Shown here: positions 55,923 to 64,000 of the stretch, in pieces
How positions within the stretch are numbered: position 1 is the stretch's first letter
Layout: each line of letters opens with the position of its first letter
Source of the DNA: Rhizobiaceae bacterium
GTDB taxonomy: Bacteria > Pseudomonadota > Alphaproteobacteria > Rhizobiales > Rhizobiaceae
Reading direction: 5' to 3'
Length of the DNA stretch: 64,000 nucleotides
NCBI GenBank assembly: GCA_028281105.1
Contig: JANQKQ010000054.1
Span: forward strand, 1-64,000
Program-made: the position numbers and the translations under genes
The notes under the pieces: generated by a model
The model's database searches: none
Seen by the model: only the letters and a program-made list of their open reading frames with translations
What the model was told of the DNA's origin: nothing

Positions 55923-56175
55923 CAAGGACCTCCGCAAACTGGCCGGAACATGGTGACGCTGTGTCCCCAATATAGGCTGCTGGCCCGTGGTTTAAAGCAC
56001 TTTCGGTGGCTGCGCCGGCGCAAGGTGTGAACATCGTGCCCGCATCGGCGAATAAGCGGGCGATCTTGTTGTGGTTCGCCCATCGGTGCAGTAGGTTGGC
56101 GGCGGACGCAGAACCCCGCCCGATTCCCGGCGCGGCCATCATTGCATGGAAACGAAACGCTTCCGGAAACGCCCA

Positions 56176-56952
56176 ATGAGCAGACGCCGCCGCATCTATG
56201 AAGGCAAGGCCAAGATTATCTATGAGGGCCCCGAGCCCGGCACGCTGATCCAGTTTTTCAAGGACGACGCGACTGCCTTCAACAAGAAGAAGCACGAGGT
56301 GGTCGAGGGCAAGGGCGTGCTCAACAACCGCATCTCCGAGTACATCTTCGCCCGGCTCAACCGGATGGGCATCCCCACCCACTTCATCAAGCGGGTTAAC
56401 ATGCGCGAGCAGTTGATCAAGGAGGTGGAGATCATCCCGATCGAGGTGGTGGTGCGCAACGTGGCCGCCGGCTCGCTGTGCGAACGCCTCGGCATCGAGG
56501 AAGGCGAGGTGCTGCCACGCTCGATCATCGAATTCTACTACAAGGCCGACGATCTGGACGATCCGATGGTGTCGGAAGAGCACATCACCGCCTTCGGCTG
56601 GGCCAACCCGGCCGAGATCGATGACATGATGGCGCTGGCGATCCGGGTCAACGACTTCCTGTCCGGCCTGTTCCTGGGCGTCGGCATCCAGTTGGTCGAT
56701 CTGAAGATCGAGCTGGGCCGGCTGTACGAGAACGACATGATGCGCATTGTCGTCGCCGACGAGATTTCGCCCGATTCCTGCCGGCTTTGGGACATCGCCA
56801 CCCAGGAAAAGCTCGACAAGGATCGATTCCGGCGCGACATGGGCGGGCTGCTGGCCGCCTATCGCGAGGTCGCCACGCGCCTCGGCATCCTCAACGAGAA
56901 CGAACCGCCGCGCGGCGCCGGCCCGGTGCTGGTCAAATCCGACAAGAGTTGA
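56176..56952 (+). CDS. purC: Phosphoribosylaminoimidazole-succinocarboxamide synthase (SAICAR synthetase)
   Basis: The 258 residues carry [34 protein letters not shown] and the nucleotide-binding [10 protein letters not shown] with [15 protein letters not shown], all diagnostic for PurC. It catalyses the ATP-dependent addition of aspartate to CAIR. It begins the plus-strand purine operon; purS follows after five bases. The 253 bases before it show a hairpin near 56040-56065 but no clear riboswitch. Confidence 0.97.
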   Translation: MSRRRRIYEGKAKIIYEGPEPGTLIQFFKDDATAFNKKKHEVVEGKGVLNNRISEYIFARLNRMGIPTHFIKRVNMREQLIKEVEIIPIEVVVRNVAAGSLCERLGIEEGEVLPRSIIEFYYKADDLDDPMVSEEHITAFGWANPAEIDDMMALAIRVNDFLSGLFLGVGIQLVDLKIELGRLYENDMMRIVVADEISPDSCRLWDIATQEKLDKDRFRRDMGGLLAAYREVATRLGILNENEPPRGAGPVLVKSDKS

Positions 56953-56957
56953 AGGCG

Positions 56958-57200
56958 ATGGTCACCGCGCGCGTCACCGTGACCCTGAAGCAAGGCGTCC
57001 TCGACCCCCAGGGCAAGGCGATCGAGAGCGGACTTGCCGGGCTGGGCTTCGACGGCGTCGCCTCGGTGCGCCAAGGCAAGGTGTTCGACATCGAGATCGA
57101 CGCCAAGGACAGGGGTGCGGCCGAAGCCCGGCTGAACGAGATGTGCGAAAAGCTGCTCGCCAACACGGTGATCGAGGACTACGCGGTGGAGGTGGTTTGA
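56958..57200 (+). CDS. purS: Phosphoribosylformylglycinamidine synthase subunit PurS
   Basis: The 80-residue protein contains VTVTLKQGVLDPQGKAIESGLAGLGFDGVASVRQGKVFDIEI, the PurS fold. It bridges PurL and PurQ in the FGAM synthetase, so all three subunits are encoded here. It starts five bases after purC. Confidence 0.95.
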   Translation: MVTARVTVTLKQGVLDPQGKAIESGLAGLGFDGVASVRQGKVFDIEIDAKDRGAAEARLNEMCEKLLANTVIEDYAVEVV

Positions 57201-57247
57201 GGGCCTGCCCGCGGGTTCGCCGATTTTGAGTTGGGAGACCAAGTTGA

Positions 57248-57859
57248 ATGAGTGTTGAATTTCTGACCACGTCCCTGATCGTGATCCTGTTGCCCGGCAC
57301 CGGCGTGCTCTACACGCTTGCGGTCGCCATGGGGCGCGGTCTGCGGCCAAGCGTGGCCGCCGCGTTCGGATGCACGTTGGGTATAGTGCCGGCGGCGCTG
57401 GCGAGCATCGTCGGCCTGGCGGCGGTTTTCCACACCAGCGCACTGGCGTTTCAACTCGTCAAATATGCTGGCGTCGCCTACCTGCTCTATCTGGCTTGGA
57501 GCATTCTGCGTGATGGCGGGACACTGGACGTGCATGGGGAGGAGAAACCGATCTCGCTGACGAAAACGGCGATCAACGGTATGCTCATCAACGTTCTCAA
57601 TCCGAAGCTTTCGCTGTTCTTTCTCGCCTTCCTCCCGCAGTTCCTGGACGCCGGCCAGGCGGGCGCGACGTCGACCATGTTCACGCTGGCGGGTGTGTTC
57701 ATGGGGATGACGTTTATCGTGTTTGTCGGGTACGGCGCGTGCGCCTCGCTGGCGCGAGACTACGTCATCGCGCGACCGCTGGTGGTGAAATGGATGAAGC
57801 GCAGTTTTGCCGCCGCGTTTGGGTTTCTCGGTTTACGCCTGGCATTGGCCGAGCGATAG
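57248..57859 (+). CDS. LysE/RhtB family amino-acid exporter
   Basis: The 203-residue inner-membrane protein has six hydrophobic segments and the LysE opening (VIVILLPGTGVLYTLAVAMGRGLR), then LLYLAWSILRDGG and GMLINVLNPKLSLFFLAFLPQFLD. Substrates are typically amino acids or their analogues. It is inserted between purS and purQ, with gaps of 47 and 27 bases, an uncommon position for an exporter, and is probably cotranscribed. Confidence 0.9.
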   Translation: MSVEFLTTSLIVILLPGTGVLYTLAVAMGRGLRPSVAAAFGCTLGIVPAALASIVGLAAVFHTSALAFQLVKYAGVAYLLYLAWSILRDGGTLDVHGEEKPISLTKTAINGMLINVLNPKLSLFFLAFLPQFLDAGQAGATSTMFTLAGVFMGMTFIVFVGYGACASLARDYVIARPLVVKWMKRSFAAAFGFLGLRLALAER

Positions 57860-57886
57860 GCTTCTCGACAGATCGGATATCGGCCG

Positions 57887-58567
57887 ATGACCGCCACCGT
57901 CATCCTGTTCCCCGGCTCCAACCGCGATCGCGACATGATCGCGGCGCTGACCAAGATCGCCGGAGCCGCGCCACGCCTGGTCTGGCACACCGAGGCCGAC
58001 ATCCCGCCCACCGACCTCATCATCGTTCCGGGCGGGTTTTCCTACGGCGATTATCTGCGCGCCGGAGCGATTGCCGCGCGCTCGCCGGTGATGGCGGCGA
58101 TCATCAGACGGGCCAACGAGGGCGTGCCGGTCCTGGGCGTTTGCAACGGCTTTCAGATTCTGACCGAGGCCGGCCTGCTGCCCGGCGCGCTGATGCGCAA
58201 TGGCGGGCTGAAATTCGTCTGCCGCCAGGTGAAGCTGGAAGTGACGAACGCGAACACCGTGTTCACCAGCGGCTACGCGCGCGGCCAGGTTTTCACCTGT
58301 CCGGTAGCGCACCATGACGGCAACTATTTCGCCGACGCCGACACGATCAAGCGGCTGGAAGACGGCGGTCGGGTCGTTTTACGCTACGCCCAAGGCACCA
58401 ATCCGAACGGCTCGGTGAACGACATCGCCGGCATCGTCAACGAAGCCGGCAACGTGCTGGGCATGATGCCGCACCCCGAAAACCGCATTGAGCCGGCCCA
58501 TGGCGGCGCGGACGGACGGCCGTTGTTCGAAGCGGCGCTGGGCCTCACCGCCCAAGCGGCGGCGTAG
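57887..58567 (+). CDS. purQ: Phosphoribosylformylglycinamidine synthase subunit PurQ
   Basis: This class I glutamine amidotransferase supplies ammonia to PurL. The 226 residues contain [13 protein letters not shown], the nucleophile in [11 protein letters not shown], and HPENRIEP with the catalytic His and Glu. It lies between the LysE gene and a lipoprotein gene, six bases before the latter. Confidence 0.96.
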   Translation: MTATVILFPGSNRDRDMIAALTKIAGAAPRLVWHTEADIPPTDLIIVPGGFSYGDYLRAGAIAARSPVMAAIIRRANEGVPVLGVCNGFQILTEAGLLPGALMRNGGLKFVCRQVKLEVTNANTVFTSGYARGQVFTCPVAHHDGNYFADADTIKRLEDGGRVVLRYAQGTNPNGSVNDIAGIVNEAGNVLGMMPHPENRIEPAHGGADGRPLFEAALGLTAQAAA

Positions 58568-58573
58568 CCGGCG

Positions 58574-58990
58574 ATGAAGCTTGCCTTGCCAGCCCTGACC
58601 GTGATCCTGTCGCTCGCCGGCTGCCAGTCGGGAACGCCGGTCCAGGTCTTGAGCCTCAACGTCGAGGAACAGCCGGATACCGTTATGGCGGCGATGGCGG
58701 CAAACGCCCTTGAGTGCTGGTTCGCCTCCGGCGCCGCTGCATTCCGATCCTATCGTTTGGCGGACGAGACCAATTCGGCGGCCGGGCGACCCCGGCTGCT
58801 GCTGGTGCCCAGATCCGATCCCGGCGGGCTGCCGCACCTGGTAATCCAGGCCGAGGACGGCTCCAGCGCTGCGGCGGGCGGTCTGACGCGGGTCCAGGCG
58901 TTCGGCCCGCTGCTGTCGCAGCCCGCCGGTGCGGGCATCGCCGGCGATATCGCCCGCTGGTCGACGGGCCAGGCCGGCTGCGAGGGTTGA
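58574..58990 (+). CDS. Predicted lipoprotein in the purine operon
   Basis: The 138 residues start with a lipoprotein signal ([10 protein letters not shown], lipidated cysteine C17). The mature part contains [33 protein letters not shown] and a C-terminal cysteine. No family is recognised. It lies between purQ and purL, six bases after one and four before the other, and so is translated from the purine transcript. Confidence 0.75.
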   Translation: MKLALPALTVILSLAGCQSGTPVQVLSLNVEEQPDTVMAAMAANALECWFASGAAAFRSYRLADETNSAAGRPRLLLVPRSDPGGLPHLVIQAEDGSSAAAGGLTRVQAFGPLLSQPAGAGIAGDIARWSTGQAGCEG

Positions 58991-58994
58991 GCCG

Positions 58995-61217
<2,223 letters not shown>

Positions 61218-61245
61218 AGGAGGCCTGGCGAACGAGGAGTTGGCC

Positions 61246-61479
61246 ATGCCGATGGACGCGGGCGAAATCGAACGGCTGATCCGCCAAGCGCTTCCCGACG
61301 CCACGATCACCATTCGCGATCTGGCCGGCGACGGCGATCATTATGCTGCAGAAGTGGTCTCCGAGCAGTTCCGCGGCAAGAGCCGGGTCCAGCAGCACCA
61401 GATGATCTACCAGGCGCTGCAGGACAATATGGGCGAAGCGCTACACGCGCTGGCGTTGCAGACCAGCGCGCCGGACTAG
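61246..61479 (+). CDS. BolA family protein
   Basis: The 77 residues contain GEIERLIRQALPDATITIRDLAGDGDHYAAEVVSEQFRGKSRVQQHQMIYQAL, the BolA/IbaG fold. BolA proteins partner monothiol glutaredoxins in iron-sulfur trafficking, and grxD follows 210 bases later. The start at 61246 has GAGGAG six bases upstream, which decides against the second ATG six bases on. Confidence 0.93.
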   Translation: MPMDAGEIERLIRQALPDATITIRDLAGDGDHYAAEVVSEQFRGKSRVQQHQMIYQALQDNMGEALHALALQTSAPD

Positions 61480-61490
61480 CCGCTGCCGCG

Positions 61491-61631
61491 GTGGACGAGC
61501 GACGACAAACCAGTGGGCTTGAGCAAGTTCCACGCATTCTGAACAAGCCGTTCTGGACCGACCGGCTGTTCTGGATCGGCATTGCGACGGCGTGTTTTTG
61601 GCTTGCACTGGCGGGCTGGATCGTCTTTTGA
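61491..61631 (+). CDS. Possible 46-residue single-pass membrane protein
   Basis: A GTG start at 61491 gives a polar first part ([23 protein letters not shown]) and one membrane segment ([22 protein letters not shown]). The base composition and hydrophobic pattern look protein-like, and it lies between bolA and grxD in the same direction. I recall small membrane proteins of this form at this place in relatives. The ribosome binding site is poor. Confidence 0.45.
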   Translation: MDERRQTSGLEQVPRILNKPFWTDRLFWIGIATACFWLALAGWIVF

Positions 61632-61689
61632 TGCCGCGAAGGCGGCTTTGGCAGCCAAAGACGCATCGGCGTATGGAGAAGGACACATT

Positions 61690-62031
61690 ATGAGCGCGAT
61701 CAGCGAGTTCATCGAAGCGGAAGTGAAATCCAACCCGGTCGTTCTGTTCATGAAGGGAACGCCGGACTTCCCGCAATGTGGATTTTCCTCCCAGGTCGTG
61801 CAGATCCTGGATTATCTGGGCGTCGACTATAAGGGCCATAACGTGCTGGCCGACGACGATCTGCGCCAGGGCATCAAGGACTACACCCAGTGGCCCACCG
61901 TGCCGCAGCTCTATGTGAAGGGCGAATTCGTCGGCGGCTGCGACATCGTGCGCGAGATGTTTCAGAGCGGCGAATTGCAGTCCCATCTGGAAGAAAAGGG
62001 CATCGTCCAGGGCGGCGCGGCGGTCGCCTAA
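61690..62031 (+). CDS. grxD: Monothiol glutaredoxin (Grx4 type)
   Basis: The 113 residues carry the single-cysteine active site CGFS at 30-33 in [20 protein letters not shown], then [23 protein letters not shown]. With BolA it forms a [2Fe-2S]-bridged complex in other bacteria. AAGGA lies seven bases before the ATG. It closes the purine-BolA-Grx run. Confidence 0.96.
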   Translation: MSAISEFIEAEVKSNPVVLFMKGTPDFPQCGFSSQVVQILDYLGVDYKGHNVLADDDLRQGIKDYTQWPTVPQLYVKGEFVGGCDIVREMFQSGELQSHLEEKGIVQGGAAVA

Positions 62032-62199
62032 GTCGAGGCGGCGCAAGTGGGCGCGTAATTGGCCGCAGGTGGCCTGCAGAAGGGTCGCGTAAAGTTGATT
62101 AACCATTCGACGCCAACGCGGCTGGTTACCGATCCCTTAACACAATTCTGCTTTGTTTTGCGTGCCTTGGTGTGCTTATAGTCCCCGGTGGGTACGACC

Positions 62200-63306
62200 A
62201 TGAACCGCAATCGCCGCAACAAGACCGATAAGCTGCCGGTTCGCCCGGCGGCGCTCGCCATTGTGCTAGCGGTGCCGCTGGCCGGCTGCATGTCTTCGGG
62301 TGGCAGTTCGCCGACAGACCCGCTGATGACGTCAAGCCTCGATGTGGCCGAGCCGCAACTGGCGCAATCCACCCATCAGCCGGCCTCGGCGCTCGCGGGC
62401 CAACCGGCCGCAGACGGTGCGGGCGATGCGTTCGGCCCCACCCAACCGTCCGCCCGAAATCTCGTCGCCGCGTCCGCCAACGGCTATGCCAGCTCCGATC
62501 CGACCCAGGCCGGCGCCGGCGAAGGCATCGGTTCCGACGGCATGCAGGCGATGAACATCGACGGCACTTTCGTGCGCCAGCAGTCCCAACAGGGCGAAGG
62601 CACGCGCGTCGCCTCCCTAGACGACGGCGCCGTTCTGGCAGCGCTGGACCGCGATGTGGCGGCCCAGCAGGCGGCCTATGCACTGCCGGCCGACGATTCA
62701 CAGAATCTGAGCCTGGCCGATCGCGAATTCCTGGCCGAACAGCGCATCACCATGCTCTATCCGCAGATCAAGCACTCGGTGTGCGAAGGCGGCTGGGCTA
62801 CCCAGCCCGACAAGCTTGACGCGCAACGGATCACCGCCGGCCATCCCTACTATCTGGAGATGCGGCTGCGTCATACGCCGCTCTTGCCCGTGGGCCACAC
62901 CTACATCGCCTATGGCCGGCTGGGTCCCGACGGCAATCCGATCGACGAGCATGTGGTGATGCTGTCGCCGGTGGGCGGCTATGGCGGGGCAGCTATTGCC
63001 AGCGCCGTGCCGATGCCCGGCGTGCTGGGGCCGGTGCCGGATGATTGCCGTATCAAGCCGATCGCCGCCTACCGGGTTTCGCTATCGGCGGAAGGCTATG
63101 AGAAGCTGCTACAGCGCGTCCAGCAGGCTCATTCCGACAAGCCGGCCTATTCGTTGTTCACTTACAATTGCAACCATTTCGCCTCGGACATCGTCGAGGC
63201 CGTCGGCATTCGCCCGCCACGCAACAAATACGTCTCCGCGCTGCAGTATATCTACGGCGTGATCGAGGAGAACGAGGGCTACAATCCGAAGAAGCAGCGC
63301 AGCTAG
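62200..63306 (+). CDS. Lipoprotein with a HTY...NCNHF papain-like signature
   Basis: The 368 residues begin with a lipoprotein signal (AIVLAVPLAGC, C30). About 140 low-complexity Ala/Ser/Gly residues follow, then a conserved C-terminal half. That half has HTYIAYGRLG with H233 and YNCNHFASDIVEAVG with C324, N325 and H326. A histidine ahead of an NC...F motif is the order of permuted papain-like folds (DUF4105, LRAT and related). The actual fold and activity are not shown. A GTG four codons earlier is an alternative start. Confidence 0.7.
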   Translation: MNRNRRNKTDKLPVRPAALAIVLAVPLAGCMSSGGSSPTDPLMTSSLDVAEPQLAQSTHQPASALAGQPAADGAGDAFGPTQPSARNLVAASANGYASSDPTQAGAGEGIGSDGMQAMNIDGTFVRQQSQQGEGTRVASLDDGAVLAALDRDVAAQQAAYALPADDSQNLSLADREFLAEQRITMLYPQIKHSVCEGGWATQPDKLDAQRITAGHPYYLEMRLRHTPLLPVGHTYIAYGRLGPDGNPIDEHVVMLSPVGGYGGAAIASAVPMPGVLGPVPDDCRIKPIAAYRVSLSAEGYEKLLQRVQQAHSDKPAYSLFTYNCNHFASDIVEAVGIRPPRNKYVSALQYIYGVIEENEGYNPKKQRS

Positions 63307-63310
63307 TGTG

Positions 63311-63718
63311 CTACTGCTGCGAGCCGCTGGCCCGCCCGGTGGCAACCGCCGCCGCCAACAGCGCCATGATCAGGATCGTGAAGTAGCGCGCGCCGGTGGC
63401 CGCGAACCATTCGCCGATCGTTTCACCCGACAAGGGCAGCAGGACGGCGATGTCGAGCACCCAGCTTATCCCCATCCACACGATGCCGATCGTCCAAGCC
63501 CAACGCCAATAGTCGCGGTCGATGAGCCGGAACAGGCGCACGATCAGATACGCGCCCAACACCGCGCCGATCAGCATGAAGATGGTCTTGGCGGTGGAGA
63601 CCTCCATTGTGAACTGGCCGGTCTCATCGACCATGCCCCAGCCGGCCAGGAACGGAACGAGCCATATGACAAAGCCGAACAGGACAATCCGCACGGTCAA
63701 GGCGGTGTTGGAAGGCAT
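63311..63718 (-). CDS. Four-helix membrane protein
   Basis: The 135 residues have four hydrophobic segments (IVLFGFVIWLVPFLAGWGMV, TIFMLIGAVLGAYLIVRLF, WTIGIVWMGISWVLDIAVLL and YFTILIMALLAAAVATG). No family is recognised. Its stop lies four bases past the stop of the lipoprotein gene, tail to tail. It is on the minus strand with the GFA gene at the edge. Confidence 0.65.
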   Translation of the reverse strand: MPSNTALTVRIVLFGFVIWLVPFLAGWGMVDETGQFTMEVSTAKTIFMLIGAVLGAYLIVRLFRLIDRDYWRWAWTIGIVWMGISWVLDIAVLLPLSGETIGEWFAATGARYFTILIMALLAAAVATGRASGSQQ

Positions 63719-63771
63719 TGGCTTTTCCTCGTATTTACAATCGCTTACAGGGGCACCGCCGGCGCCGCGCG

Positions 63772-64000
63772 TCAGGTTTGCGGCAGCCCGTCGGTGATGT
63801 CGTAGTAGTCGCCCTTCTCGCCGGTGAGAATGTGCTTATCCAGCTTAAGCCCGGTCTCGCCGTCCAGGCTGCCGGCCAGGACCGACGTGTTCTCCGCGCC
63901 GTCAACTTTCCAGAACAGCGCCGAGCCGCACTGGCGGCAGAAGCCGCGATAGGTGCCGGGCGAGGACTCGTACCAGGTCAGCCGGTCCTCGCGATCCTCG
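63772..64000 (-). CDS. GFA-domain protein, C-terminal part (cut by window edge)
   Basis: The visible 75 residues include GFCRQCGSALFW and end VLAGSLDGETGLKLDKHI... DGLPQT. The CxxC zinc motif and layout match the glutathione-dependent formaldehyde-activating enzyme/centromere V (GFA) family. Despite the name, most members have no proven formaldehyde activity. The N-terminal half lies beyond position 64000. Confidence 0.83.
   Translation of the reverse strand, partial: EDREDRLTWYESSPGTYRGFCRQCGSALFWKVDGAENTSVLAGSLDGETGLKLDKHILTGEKGDYYDITDGLPQT

Noticed and set aside
56013..56070. Small palindromes before purC considered as a purine riboswitch
   Set aside because: A short TGCGCCGGCGCA palindrome and one GCCCGC...GCGGGC stem do not form the three-way junction or conserved core of a purine riboswitch.

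Overview
The window is 64 kb of a GC-rich alphaproteobacterial chromosome, most likely from the order Hyphomicrobiales (Rhizobiales). This is inferred from gene order rather than a marker gene. The telling neighbourhoods are the eno / FtsB-DivIC / pdhA / lipoyl-pdhB / pdhC / lpd / lipA / coq10 run, the divergent ssb and uvrA genes around a GTTC-N7-GTTC SOS box, dgt-argS-SPOR, and DUF1476 / purC-purS-purQ-purL-bolA-grxD. A large coiled-coil protein resembling the Rhizobiales growth-pole-ring proteins points the same way. I found no rRNA, tRNA, CRISPR array, prophage or complete insertion sequence.

Layout. 1-7.1 kb: start of fhs (cut by the window edge), malic enzyme maeB with a phosphotransacetylase-like tail, a secreted DUF2865 protein, and an MFS transporter followed by a glutamyl-tRNA synthetase. 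7.1-18.1 kb: lipA-coq10, a split pentapeptide-repeat protein, an acyltransferase and the pyruvate dehydrogenase cluster with its lipoyl synthase nearby. A palindromic mobile-like element sits exactly between pdhA and pdhB. 18-28 kb: eno, kdsA, pyrG, secG, an acyltransferase, ssb and several small or secreted proteins. 28-38.5 kb: uvrA, a ferredoxin, an HPt protein, the 1196-residue coiled-coil membrane protein behind a CtrA-type box, and a SPOR protein. 38.5-44 kb: argS, dgt, sfsA, map, radC. 44-49 kb: a compact CoxD/CoxE/XdhC/MocA-type maturation operon for a molybdenum hydroxylase whose structural genes are not here. 49-55.6 kb: more individual genes, among them an avidin-family protein and an Excalibur-type protein in a lower-GC patch. 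55.6-64 kb: a purine operon ending with bolA and grxD, then a lipoprotein with papain-like motifs and two small proteins at the edge.

How the genes work together. Most of the window is housekeeping: central carbon (malic enzyme, enolase, pyruvate dehydrogenase and its lipoylation), nucleotide synthesis (pyrG, purB, purC, purS, purQ, purL, dgt), translation (gltX, argS, map), DNA repair (uvrA, ssb, radC) and envelope (kdsA, secG, FtsB/DivIC, SPOR, polar coiled coil). The items most worth a second look are the palindromic element carrying a 64-codon frame with a strong ribosome binding site, the rhizavidin/hoefavidin-like avidin, the growth-pole-ring candidate with a CtrA site, the lipoprotein with a HTY...NCNHF signature, the secreted HExxH protein and the orphan Mo-hydroxylase maturation operon.
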